Positions 17,685 through 25,623 of a stretch of DNA of 64,000 nucleotides are shown piece by piece. The notes beneath the pieces were generated by a model, which saw only the letters and a list, made by a program, of their open reading frames with translations, made no database searches and had not been told where the DNA came from. The translations under genes and the position numbers were made by a program. Source of the stretch: Yinghuangia elevatio (GTDB lineage Bacteria; Actinomycetota; Actinomycetes; Streptomycetales; Streptomycetaceae); the NCBI RefSeq assembly GCF_040649515.1, contig NZ_JBEZFP010000018.1, positions 1-64,000 on the forward strand, read 5' to 3'. How positions within the stretch are numbered: position 1 is the stretch's first letter; each line of letters begins with the position of its first letter.

Positions 17685-18575
17685 ATGCGGAAAACAGTGA
17701 TCGCCGCGGCTGCGGCCGCGGCGTTCGCGGCGTCGATTCCCGCCGTCGCCTGGGCCGGCGGAGTCGGCGCTGACACCAAGGGCGACGCGTGCAAGGCCGA
17801 CAAGGGCGGCGGCCACCGCGGCGGGCACGCCGGCCTGCGCGTCGTCGGGTTGACCGAGGACCAGTGCCTGGTGGTGTTCGACACCCGCAACCCCGGCCAC
17901 GTCAAGGCGGCGGGCAAGGTCACCGGGCTGGCCGGGGACAGCAGGCTGGTCGGGATCGACTTCCGGGTCCAGGACGGCAAGCTGTACGGCGTCGGCGACG
18001 CCGGCGGGATCTACACCGTCGACACCGACGCGGTCGCCGCCAAGGTCTCCCAGCTCAGCATCGCCCTGAACGGCACGCACTTCGGGGTGGACTTCAACCC
18101 CGCCGCCGACCGACTGCGCGTCATCAGCGACACCGGACAGAACCTGCGGCACAACGTCGCCGAGCCGGCCGGGACAACCGCCAACGACGGCACCCTGACC
18201 AACCCCACCATGCCGCCGTCCACGGCGAGGGGGGTCACCGGCGCCGGCTACACCAACAACGACCTCAACCCGGCCACCGCCACCACGCTGTTCGACATCG
18301 ACACCGCCAACGACCGCGTGTCGATCCAGTCCCCGGCGAATGCGGGCAGCCTCGCCCCGACCGGCAACCTCGGCGTGGACGCGGGCCCCAGCGCCGGCTT
18401 CGACGTCTACTACTCGCCTGCCGACGGCACCAATCAGGGCTACGCGGCTCTGCGTTCCGGCCCCGGCTATGGCTTCTACGCCGTGAACCTGCTCAACGGA
18501 TCCGCGCAGCACCTGGGCGCGTTCCCCGGCGACCACCAGGTCTTCGACGTCGCCCTGCCCCTTGCGGACAACTGA
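17685..18575 (+). CDS. Secreted DUF4394 domain protein
   Basis: A 296-aa exported protein. A signal peptide (MRKTVIAAAAAAAFAASIPAVAWAGG, cleavage near residue 24) precedes a Lys/Gly/His-rich linker. The DUF4394 beta-propeller-like domain (about 48-296) follows with GLTEDQCLVVFDTRNPGHV, VGIDFRVQDGKLYGVGDAGGIYTVD, HFGVDFNPAADRLRVISD-x-GQNLRHN, AGYTNNDLNPATATTLFDID and VYYSPADGTNQGYAAL. These are the standard landmarks of the family, whose function is unknown. The ATG follows GGAGAGACC. A stem-loop terminator lies downstream, and the gene converges on the chaplin gene. Confidence 0.88.
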   Translation: MRKTVIAAAAAAAFAASIPAVAWAGGVGADTKGDACKADKGGGHRGGHAGLRVVGLTEDQCLVVFDTRNPGHVKAAGKVTGLAGDSRLVGIDFRVQDGKLYGVGDAGGIYTVDTDAVAAKVSQLSIALNGTHFGVDFNPAADRLRVISDTGQNLRHNVAEPAGTTANDGTLTNPTMPPSTARGVTGAGYTNNDLNPATATTLFDIDTANDRVSIQSPANAGSLAPTGNLGVDAGPSAGFDVYYSPADGTNQGYAALRSGPGYGFYAVNLLNGSAQHLGAFPGDHQVFDVALPLADN

Positions 18576-18612
18576 CCGGGACAACTGACCCGGGCTGCGA
18601 CGCACAGCAAAC

Positions 18613-18649
18613 GGCCGGGGACGGCGCCATCGAAGGCGCCGGCCCCGGC
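18613..18649. terminator. Stem-loop terminator after the DUF4394 gene
   Basis: A GC-rich imperfect hairpin with an inner perfect stem (GGCGCC-ATCGAA-GGCGCC) flanked by GGCCGGGG/CCCCGGC lies 38 bp after the stop codon, between convergent genes. Confidence 0.5.
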
Positions 18650-18862
18650 TTCGGGTCTCGACCGTCCCCGCACGACCGTGCCGACGGCGTCCCGCAGGTG
18701 TAGCCCAGCGGAGCGGAAGCGAAGCCCCCGAACCAGTACGACCGTTCGTGGGGTTCCCGGTGCCCACCCGGCAGGACAGCGCCGGCACTTGCCGGCCCCG
18801 CAGCCGCGAGCCGAACGAGCCCGCCGGTTCGCAGCTTGCCCCAGGACCGCGGCGGAGCGTCC

Positions 18863-19543
18863 CTACCAGCCGCTGCCGTGGTTGCCGCCCTGGCTGCCGC
18901 CGCCGTGGCCGGGGTTCGCCTCCGGCTTGCCGCCCGGCTTGTGTCCCGGCTTCGCACCCGGCTTGTGGCCCGGGTTCTGGGCCGGCTTGTCACCCGGGAC
19001 CGCGCACGGCTCCTCAGCCGGCTTGTGACCCGGCTTGTCACTCGGCGCGTGACCCGGCTTGTCACTCGGCTTGTGACCCGGCTTGTCACTCGGCTTGTCA
19101 CTCGGCGTGTGACCCGGCTTGTGGCCGGGCTTGTCACTCGGCTTGTGTCCCGGCGTGTGACCCGGCTTGTCACCCGGGTGGTGGGCCGGTTTGTCGCTTG
19201 GGCAACCGCACGGCTCCTCGGCCGGCTTGTGGCCCGGCTTGTCGTTCTGGTGGTGCGCCGGGTTCATGCTCGGGTGTTCGGCGGGCTTGTGCTGGGAGCC
19301 GCCGTCGACGTTCGCGCAGAAGTTGCCGAACGCCGGGTTGAGGACGCTGATGACGCCGATCGAGTTACCGCACACGTTGATCGGCACGTGCACCGGGATC
19401 TGGATCAGGTTGCCGGACAGGACACCCGGCGAACCGACGGCCGCACCGTCGGCGCCGGAACCGGCGAACGCGGCGCCGGCACCACCCACCACCAGCGCGG
19501 CCCCGGTGACCGCGACGACGGATGCCCGCTTCAAAATCTTCAA
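18863..19543 (-). CDS. Chaplin with long Pro-Gly-His-Lys repeat tail
   Basis: An amyloid-forming surface hydrophobin-like protein (chaplin) of aerial hyphae. A signal peptide (KRASVVAVTGAALVVGGAGAAFA) precedes one chaplin domain, GSPGVLSGNLIQIPVHVPIN then VCGNSIGVISVLNPAFGNFC, with the two Cys typical of most chaplins. The remaining 135 or so residues are not chaplin: they repeat KPGHKPSD/KPGHTPSDK units, with two related KPGHKPAEEPC blocks and a Gly-rich end. The TTG at 19543, 6 nt from GGAG, is chosen because it starts the basic part of the signal; no ATG fits. There is no LPxTG sorting signal, so the repeats may serve as a wall- or metal-binding tail. Confidence 0.88.
   Translation of the reverse strand: MKILKRASVVAVTGAALVVGGAGAAFAGSGADGAAVGSPGVLSGNLIQIPVHVPINVCGNSIGVISVLNPAFGNFCANVDGGSQHKPAEHPSMNPAHHQNDKPGHKPAEEPCGCPSDKPAHHPGDKPGHTPGHKPSDKPGHKPGHTPSDKPSDKPGHKPSDKPGHAPSDKPGHKPAEEPCAVPGDKPAQNPGHKPGAKPGHKPGGKPEANPGHGGGSQGGNHGSGW
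18885..19262. repeat. Degenerate coding tandem repeats in the chaplin tail
   Basis: Repeats of about 12-24 bp built on CTTGTCACTCGGC and TTGTGACCCGG modules encode the SDKPGHKP tail of the chaplin. The densest, near-identical copies are at 19020-19190. Such arrays change length easily by slippage or recombination. Confidence 0.8.
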
Positions 19544-19971
19544 GAGATACTCCGTGTTTTTCCCAGACTTGCGGCACGGGCGATCCGCGACGCGTCGCTG
19601 CGCGGGTCCAACCACAACTAGGTCGATCCGCCGGCAGCCGGGCAGGAACGGACTCGCCCCACCTCCGTCACTCCTGTCCCCCCACCCCCGGGATATGGCG
19701 GCCATACGGGTAGTGGCGTCGCGCGATCGGGTGTGTCTGCCCCACCGGCGATGACCGACCAGTCCGCGGTGTCCGTGGGCGCGTCGCCGCGGGGGAGCAC
19801 CACGCCCACAGCGCTCCCGTCGGAGGCTGGCGAGCGCTCAGGGTGGCCTGGTGCATTCGGGTGGACCGCACAGGAGTGTTCCCTGGTCTTGCGAATAATG
19901 GGCAACTGCACCCCTATCGCACTGCTCCTCCGGTGCAGAAGGTCGGCGTACTCGGGAGGGAAGGGGTGCTC
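19544..19971. other. Intergenic region upstream of the chaplin gene
   Basis: These 428 bp lie between the divergent chaplin gene and the conserved host gene at 19972. No gene or RNA is recognised. The region holds both promoters; GGGAGGG and AAGGGG near 19954-19966 are the ribosome-binding sequence of the rightward gene. Confidence 0.4.
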
Positions 19972-20466
19972 GTGTCCGGACGGTCACTGCCGCGGCGAGG
20001 TGTTGCCGCGGCCCGGTCAGGTGCGCCGCTGTCGCCGGCGGGGAGTCGGCCGGTAGCGGTCGAGGTGGTGCTGCTACGGGCGTTGCCGCAGCTCGGCTAC
20101 CGGGTGGTGCGCGGTGCGCCGTTGCCGGCGGAGGCTCCGGATGCTGCGGCGGTCCGGCTGGCCGGGCTGCCGCGGAAGGCGGCGCGGCGGGCGGATTTGG
20201 TGGTGCATTCGACGAGTTGGCGCTACGACGACGCGGGGCAGGTGGTGTTGATGTACGCCGTGGCGCCGGACCCGTTCCCGCAACTCCCGGCGGTGGCTGT
20301 GGACCTCGGTGCGGTCGCGCGTGGCACTGGGCCCGCGAGGCCGTCCCCGACACGCGTTCGCGTGGGGGACGTGGCGGCGCACGCCGTGCGTCATCTGGCG
20401 TTCTTGGCCCGGTGCGACGCGCAGGTCCGCTCCGCTTTGGAGGGCATTGCCGACCGAGGCGATTGA
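19972..20466 (+). CDS. Conserved actinomycete hypothetical protein
   Basis: A 164-aa protein of a type I believe recurs in streptomycete chromosomes without known function. It has an alpha/beta core (VEVVLLRALPQLGYRVVRG), a central SWRYDDAGQVVLMYAVAPDP segment, and a C-terminal helix pair (DVAAHAVRHLAFLARCDAQVRSALEGIAD). The GTG at 19972 is supported by AAGGGG 5 nt upstream. It is probably the last host gene before the integrated elements: the damaged integrase reading frame begins right after its stop codon, implying that most of an older element has been lost between them. Confidence 0.6.
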   Translation: MSGRSLPRRGVAAARSGAPLSPAGSRPVAVEVVLLRALPQLGYRVVRGAPLPAEAPDAAAVRLAGLPRKAARRADLVVHSTSWRYDDAGQVVLMYAVAPDPFPQLPAVAVDLGAVARGTGPARPSPTRVRVGDVAAHAVRHLAFLARCDAQVRSALEGIADRGD

Positions 20467-20485
20467 GCTGCGTCGCCTCGGTGGG

Positions 20486-21664
20486 GTGCCTGATGGGAGG
20501 CAACTCAAAGGGAGGCTTCGGCGGTTCGGCAACATTCGCAAGCTGCCGTCGGGTTCCAGACGCGGTACGAGTGGTCCGGATAGCCTCGTTCGGCCGCCGC
20601 CGTACACCTTCGACGAGTGGGACGACGCGGACGACTGGCTCGCGCTCAAGAAGGCGGAGATCCGCGGCGGCGAATGGCGCGACCCGGACACGGGAGCGGT
20701 CAACTTCGAGAAGTACGCGCTCAAGTGGATCGAAGAGCGGCCGATCGAGCCGACGACAGACGAGCTGTACCAGCGACTGCTGCGGCTGCACATTCTCCCG
20801 ACGTTCGGGGACTTCGACCTGGACGAGATCGACGCGTCGAAGGTTCGGTCTTGGCGGGCGAAGCGGCTCAAGGCGACGGGGGCGACCACGGTTGCCAAGT
20901 CGTACCGACTGCTGAAGGCGATCATGCAAACGGTCTTCGAGGAAGACGAGTTGATTCCGCGCAATCCGTGCCGGATCAAGGGTGCGGGCAAGGAGTCGGC
21001 TCCGGAGCGGCCGATTGCGACGGTGGCCCAGGTCGACGCGATGGCGGATGCGATGGGTCCGCGGTGGCGGCTGCTGGTGTTCTTCGCGGCGTACTGCTCG
21101 CTGCGTCCCGAAGAGCAAGCGGAGTTGCGGCGTGAGGACGTCGACGTCGAGGCGCGGTCGCTGTCGATCACGCAGGCGTCGCCGGAACTGACTACCGGGC
21201 GGCGGGTGACTGGCGATCCGAAGTCGGCAGCGGGCAAGCGGACGGTGTTCTATCCGGAGTTCCTGGATGCCGACGTACCGCGGCATCTGGAGTTCTATGT
21301 AGAGGAGTCGGCCGAGAGTCTGTTGTTCGTGGGGGAGCGTGGCGGCGCGTTTCGGCGGTCGACGTCCGGGCGGAAGTGGCGGAAGGCGCGTACGGCTGTC
21401 GGGCTGCCCGAGCACTTCCACTTTTACGATCTGCGGCACACGGGAAACACGCTCGCGGCGCAGGCAGGGGCGACCGTGAAGGAGTTGATGGTGCGCGCGG
21501 GGCAGTCGACGGAGCGGGCCGCGATGATCTACCAGCACTCGACGAATGAGCGGCAGCGGGAGATTGCGGAGGGCGTGGACGCTCGGGTGCAGCGGGACCG
21601 GGGGAGGGGCACGGACCGCGGTGACGGGGACGCTAAGGGCACGGCTAGGGCACGTGATGCTTAG
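20486..21664 (+). pseudogene. Tyrosine integrase of an older element, N-terminus damaged
   Basis: A site-specific recombinase closely related to the intact integrase at 38077. The catalytic part is preserved: SLRPEEQAELRREDV (Arg I), FHFYDLRHTGNTLAAQAG (Arg II) and AMIYQHST (Tyr nucleophile). The N-terminal arm-binding domain is scrambled. The frame reads LPSGSRRGTSGPDSL, while the shifted frame reads FQTRYEWSG as expected for the family. A likely original start, ATG at 20491, is one base out of frame. With two or three compensating indels it is probably inactive. It ends 52 bp before a copy of the tRNA-Gly att core, exactly as the intact integrase does, so it is a remnant of an earlier insertion at the same tRNA. 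Confidence 0.75.
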
Positions 21665-21683
21665 AGAGGTCTAGACAACAACG

Positions 21684-21710
21684 AAGGCCCGGGTCTGTGA
21701 CCTGGGCCTT
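21684..21710. terminator. Terminator of the remnant integrase
   Basis: AAGGCCCGGGTC pairs with GACCTGGGCCTT across 3 nt (one G-U pair). It lies just after the integrase stop and before the att core. The intact integrase has the homologous structure at 39296-39322. Confidence 0.65.
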
Positions 21711-21715
21711 TGCTT

Positions 21716-21759
21716 TGGAGCGGGCGACGAGAATCGAACTCGCGCTCTGAGCTTGGGAA
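21716..21759. repeat. attL core (44-bp direct repeat of tRNA-Gly 3' half)
   Basis: These 44 bp are identical to 39328-39371. They span tRNA-Gly from the anticodon arm to the encoded CCA. Beyond the repeat the tRNA sequence is not continued (AACCCGAGTAG instead of the D-arm half), so this copy is not a functional tRNA. It marks the left junction of the AICE and the right junction of the older remnant. Confidence 0.92.
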
Positions 21760-21867
21760 ACCCGAGTAGCCCTGCTCCTGTCAACCGCCTGAACTGCACG
21801 AACGTGCTTCGACAGCGTCGCAGTCCGTCGACGCCTGCTCCGCCGTTGACCGCAGTGATCCGCCGGT

Positions 21868-21887
21868 GGTGGTGCGAAGGTGGTGCG
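21868..21887. repeat. Candidate integrase arm sites, left end
   Basis: Two GGTGGTGCG copies (21868-21876 and 21879-21887) lie 11 bp apart, about 110 bp inside attL. The same motif pair with the same 11-bp spacing lies inside the right end (39247-39266). They are candidate arm-type Int or Xis binding sites. Confidence 0.45.
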
Positions 21888-21946
21888 GCCGAGTTGCTAT
21901 GAAGGTTCAGCCTTGGGCGAGGCGCCTCCGAGCCCGGCCTGCGGCT

Positions 21947-22918
21947 CTACATCAACATGGCAGCCCACGGGGTCCAGTCGAGACCATCGATCCGATTCTG
22001 CGTAATCGCGCGCCAAGTGTGGTCACTGTAGACGTCTGGGTTCCAGTTCCGGCAGGGACCGCCACCCCGCGTGGGATCGACGGACTCGAAGGTGCGGGCG
22101 ATGGGTTGAAGTTGTGGGTCGTGCCAGGCCAGCCGTCGCAGCAGCGTCGTCATCATGGAGAGCAGAGGCGAAGCGCCTCCAGTGTGGCGGTTCAAACTGC
22201 TGACGACCGCACCATCCGGCTGTTCGGGGTTGTACTCGCCAACGCGCTGCCAGACGAGGCCCGGTCCGGGGGGCTTAGGAGGCAGCCCCTCAACGTTGAG
22301 AGAAGGGCCCTCGCCGAGCCAGGGAATTCGTGCTGCCCACCATGTGGACAGGTTGGCCACGCACACCAGGTCGAGCAGGTCGCGGGGGTGCGCGGCGGCG
22401 TTCATCCCCGATTGCAGCGCCTTTTCGATGGTCTCGACTACCTCGGTGTCATCGGATTCCCAGGAATGGGCGTGGGCGAGGACGCCATACAGCGGGGTAC
22501 CGAGCAATTCGTCGTACGGGGTGCCTTCCTGCTGGGTGGTCAGTTTGCGTACGGCAGCCGCAGTCTTAGCAGCCTCGATCAGGTGGGTGGCCTTCAAGGT
22601 GTTCTTGCACTCGAAGGCCGCGATCACCCCATCAGCGAGCCACATCCGCTTGGTGGTAAGGAAAGGCGGGTACGCGGAACTGAGCACGAGGATGTCGATC
22701 TGCGGGCTGGTCGACCCGTCCGAGCCCATGATCTGACCTTTGGTGACGACGTGGTAGCCCGCTGGGAGCCACCGGCTCAGAAGTTCGGCCCAGTTCTCTT
22801 CGCCTTCGTCTCCGGCGGTGCCGTGGTCGTTCTTGTGCTTCTTGCGGATCCGTTGGTACTCGGCAGCCATCTCGGCGCTGGCCTGCTCAAAGAAGTCGTG
22901 GAGGTCGTGCCTGGGCAA
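21947..22918 (-). CDS. DUF6602-like protein with PD-(D/E)XK nuclease-type core
   Basis: A protein of about 323 aa resembling families annotated DUF6602. The N-terminal helix (LHDFFEQASAEMAAEYQRIRKKH) leads to GDEGEENWAELLSRWLPAGYHVVTKGQIM and then SPQIDILVLSSAYPP...GVIAAFECKNTLKATHL. Asp in QIDILV and Glu/Lys in FECK give the D...ExK spacing of the restriction-endonuclease fold. The C-terminal half (about 150-323) is unassigned. The TTG at 22918 is chosen because family similarity starts there and GGAAGGA lies upstream; an ATG at 23008 is the alternative. It is last in a four-gene leftward cassette at the element's left end, where accessory or defence genes often sit. Confidence 0.6.
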   Translation of the reverse strand: MPRHDLHDFFEQASAEMAAEYQRIRKKHKNDHGTAGDEGEENWAELLSRWLPAGYHVVTKGQIMGSDGSTSPQIDILVLSSAYPPFLTTKRMWLADGVIAAFECKNTLKATHLIEAAKTAAAVRKLTTQQEGTPYDELLGTPLYGVLAHAHSWESDDTEVVETIEKALQSGMNAAAHPRDLLDLVCVANLSTWWAARIPWLGEGPSLNVEGLPPKPPGPGLVWQRVGEYNPEQPDGAVVSSLNRHTGGASPLLSMMTTLLRRLAWHDPQLQPIARTFESVDPTRGGGPCRNWNPDVYSDHTWRAITQNRIDGLDWTPWAAMLM

Positions 22919-23062
22919 TGCACTCGTCCTTCCAATGACGCGCTGGTGTTGAGGTTTTGCTGGCCATGGTCGCCCGCGCGTTTCAGCAGACCGCGATGTG
23001 TCGCGCATCTCCCGCAGAGGGGCCGGGATGTCAGTTGCTGCCTGACAAGGTGATCAGCTTCT

Positions 23063-23722
23063 CTACGGAGAAGCGGTGGCGTCGGTGCGGGAGACACCCA
23101 GGTGCGCTTCGAGTGCTTGCTTGATCACCTCGTACGGCGAGATGCCCGCACTCTCCGCTTGGGTACGAAGCCAGTTCTCCAGGTCAGGCGGCAGATACTT
23201 GGACCGGTTTGCAAGGTTCTCAAGCTTCGTCACCCACACGCAGTTCTCCGGCGTGTAGCCGAGGTTGTTGTCCTTCCGATCTATCTCCTTTCCGTCCATA
23301 TAGCCGTTTGCTAAGGCCCAGTTGCGAAAAGGCACGTAGTCCTGCCACTCGCTACAGACGGAAATGCCACGTCCGACGTAGCGATGGGCGGCACGGCCGT
23401 TCGGATTCGTGCATCGCTGCTTCATGCTGGCCCAGACGCCGTAGAGCCGACTTTGGTAGTCTCCGTGAGTCGTCATGCGCTTGATGGTCGCCTCGCGTGC
23501 CAGACATCCACAGCTCTTGGTATTTCCGGAACGCAGGCTGGCGAGCCGTAGCTCTTTGCGAGTACGCGACGCGCATGCGCACTCCACCAGCACCCACGGC
23601 ACGTGCTCGCCACGTGGGGTCCGCCGCCGCCCCAGGAACTCAACGATTGTCAGACGTCCGTAGACGTCTCCCAACTGGGCGGCCGGCCTTCTGGGTCTGC
23701 GAGACCGAGCGTCACCGGGCAC
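23063..23722 (-). CDS. Phage-type GGRGI/DRxDN domain protein (HNH-like), copy B
   Basis: A protein of about 219 aa of a family common in phages and often annotated HNH or AP2-like endonuclease. It has an N-terminal Cys cluster (VECACA...KSCGCL), then LYGVWASMKQRCTNPNG, YVGRGISVCSEWQDYVPFRNWALANGY, EIDRKDNNLGYTPENCVWVTKLENLANRSKYL. The C-terminal helices (DLENWLRTQAESAGISPYEVIKQALEAHLG) look like a ribbon-helix-helix-type extension. The GTG at 23722 is selected because AAGGGGG lies 8 nt upstream. The start overlaps the upstream gene by 11 nt, so the two are coupled. Catalytic activity is not demonstrated by visible residues. Confidence 0.6.
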   Translation of the reverse strand: MPGDARSRRPRRPAAQLGDVYGRLTIVEFLGRRRTPRGEHVPWVLVECACASRTRKELRLASLRSGNTKSCGCLAREATIKRMTTHGDYQSRLYGVWASMKQRCTNPNGRAAHRYVGRGISVCSEWQDYVPFRNWALANGYMDGKEIDRKDNNLGYTPENCVWVTKLENLANRSKYLPPDLENWLRTQAESAGISPYEVIKQALEAHLGVSRTDATASP

Positions 23723-24431
23723 AGGCGCCACCCCCTTCGCGCTGTGCTTCCCGGTGAATCTCAAGGGCACGGCGAATCACGGTGTATGTGTCCACCCCGT
23801 CCATCGTCGCTCGGGCGTTCAGGGCCTCCTGCAACGAGGCTGACAGGTAGCGACCGCGGTTCAGAAGGTTCTCTAGGTCGGTTACCCACCGACAGTTCTC
23901 GGGCGAATAGCCGAGATCGTTGTTGATGCGATCGATCGTCATACTCTCGGCGTAGCCGCTGGACTCTGCCCACTGCGCGAACGCAAGGAAGTTTTCCCAG
24001 TCAGGGGTGACTGTGATGCCTCTCCCGCCATAGCGGGCGAACTTCGGTGACCTGGGGTTGGAACACCGCTCCCGCATATTGGTCCAGACGCTGTGGAGTC
24101 GGTCGCGGGATCGTCCGTGGAAACGGTACCTGTCGTATGTCTGTACCCGGCCGCCCCACACACGAATGACGGTAATCCGTTCCTCCGGATCCCCCTCGAC
24201 GCTGGCGCAGCAGAACCCGCAGGCGGACCGCTTCAGCTCCTCCAGACGATCTTCGCGGGCCTCGATCGTCTTGCGACAAGCGACGCAGCGCATTGGTACG
24301 AAGTACCGGTTACGGGTCGACGACCGACCGCTGCGCCCTAGCACCTGCTTTGGGTACGAGGGGCCTGTGACCTCGTGGATGCCGACCCGGGTTCCCGCCG
24401 GGAGATCAGACTTCTTCCGCGCAGGCATCAC
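23712..24431 (-). CDS. Phage-type GGRGI/DRxDN domain protein (HNH-like), copy A
   Basis: A 239-aa paralogue of the next gene with the same three-part plan. There is a zinc-ribbon-like N-terminus (MRCVACRKTIE...ACGFCC). The core is LHSVWTNMRERCSNPRSPKF, YGGRGITVTPDWENFLAFAQWAESSGY, TIDRINNDLGYSPENCRWVTDLENLLNRGRYL. A helical C-terminus (LQEALNARATMDGVDTYTVIRRALEIHREA) follows. The two proteins are clearly diverged outside the core, so this is an old duplication or two separately acquired relatives, kept as a coupled pair. Base composition is less GC-rich than the transfer genes, suggesting cargo acquired from phage-like DNA. Confidence 0.6.
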   Translation of the reverse strand: MMPARKKSDLPAGTRVGIHEVTGPSYPKQVLGRSGRSSTRNRYFVPMRCVACRKTIEAREDRLEELKRSACGFCCASVEGDPEERITVIRVWGGRVQTYDRYRFHGRSRDRLHSVWTNMRERCSNPRSPKFARYGGRGITVTPDWENFLAFAQWAESSGYAESMTIDRINNDLGYSPENCRWVTDLENLLNRGRYLSASLQEALNARATMDGVDTYTVIRRALEIHREAQREGGGACAR

Positions 24432-24490
24432 AGCCCCTTGAGTCGCTGCCGCGTTGCGCAGCCATGATGACGTTCAGCACCGACAGCGCG

Positions 24491-25414
24491 TCAGCCCCCG
24501 ACTGCCAACTGGCCTACCTGCGAGATGGCTTCCATCATCATCGTGGCGAAGGCTGGGGATGCGGACGAGGCGACGAGCGGGATTACCCGCTGAATCCTGG
24601 ACTGAACTCGGGCCGCTTGCGGAGTGTCGGACGCGGTCTCCTCCTGAATCTCTTGAAGAGCGTCACGCGCCTCCGCTTCCTGGTCTGGAGAGAGACCCAG
24701 CTCGGGCAAACGCGCTTGGAGTGCTCGAGCGAAGACGGCCATCGCCTGCGCGTCGACTCCCGACAGGGTGTTTGTCTGGGTGACCGTGTCACCAACAGCC
24801 CACTGGCCACCCTGTGGGTTGTTGATGTTGATCTGCGTCCCCCCCGATGAACGCTGGGCGCGCCGATAGTCCGTCACGTTGCCTCCGAAGTCCTCCACAC
24901 AGTCGCGACCGACGGACGTCAATCGCGGTCGCAGGATGCCTGCGCCCCAGCTGCCCACACCCTCGATGAACCCGGCCTCGCGCAGATCGACGGAGGCGTT
25001 GTGAATAGCTTCTGTCGAGATCCTGGTCCCCGCGAACCAGGCACCGTCGGTCTCGGCGAACGCGTTGAGCCTGGGGTGTCGGTCGCCTTGGCGTTCGCGT
25101 CGGTACAACCACAGCAAGAGTTCCCGCCTCAGACGGCTCGCCACGGCTACATCGTCCTTGCCCTGATCGCGAAGCCGTTCCGCTGCGACCTCGCCGCGCA
25201 CCGTGACCCGACCATCGGGAACGTCGCCGTCCAGACCGAACTCCGCCTGGACCAGCGACTCGTGGACGAGTGTGTGCACGAGCGAGCGGGCTGCTGACCG
25301 GTCGACTTGGAACTCGGCAAAGAACGTCGCCGGGTGTGCCGTCGAACCGTCAGGGGTGGTTTGCGCTGAGAACCACAGCAGGAGAGCGTCACGCAGGATT
25401 GGGGATGAGGGCAT
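24491..25414 (-). CDS. Winged-helix protein of unknown function
   Basis: A 307-aa protein I do not recognise. The first 190 residues look like two winged-helix units: LRDALLLWFSAQ...VDRSAARSLVHTLVHESLVQAEF with GRVTVRGEVAAERL, and RRELLLWLYRRE...STEAIHNASVDLREAGFIEGV with PRLTSVGRDCVEDFGG. A turn-rich linker (SSGGTQININNPQGGQWAVGDTVTQ) follows, of a kind seen in several signalling and defence proteins. The C-terminal domain (about 225-307) is acidic and helical, ending in a hydrophobic Met/Ala-rich helix. It is the first gene of the leftward cargo cassette, so it may be its sensor or regulator; that role is inferred. Confidence 0.5.
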   Translation of the reverse strand: MPSSPILRDALLLWFSAQTTPDGSTAHPATFFAEFQVDRSAARSLVHTLVHESLVQAEFGLDGDVPDGRVTVRGEVAAERLRDQGKDDVAVASRLRRELLLWLYRRERQGDRHPRLNAFAETDGAWFAGTRISTEAIHNASVDLREAGFIEGVGSWGAGILRPRLTSVGRDCVEDFGGNVTDYRRAQRSSGGTQININNPQGGQWAVGDTVTQTNTLSGVDAQAMAVFARALQARLPELGLSPDQEAEARDALQEIQEETASDTPQAARVQSRIQRVIPLVASSASPAFATMMMEAISQVGQLAVGG

Positions 25415-25623
25415 CGAGGTCTACACCGCTTCTAGGGGCTTGGTGGGTCGCTGCTGTACCGAGACTACGGCGATCAGCGAGACGTTTTGGCTCGATGCGG
25501 TTTTTAGACATGACAGTGCAATCGGCCACCACGTCAACGTTGATGCCGTGCAGACAGTTCGGTAACGCACACCGCAGGGAACGCACAGGCCGTTGCCCAA
25601 CGGCCGCCGCGTCTTCATACGGT

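Noticed and set aside
18885..19262. Regular repeats resembling a CRISPR array
   Set aside because: The units are 12-24 bp, are in frame, encode SDKPGHKP peptides, and have no unique spacers of constant length; no cas genes are nearby.
21716..21790. A second tRNA-Gly gene
   Set aside because: Only the 3' half matches. The D-arm and 5' acceptor strand are absent, so it is an att copy.
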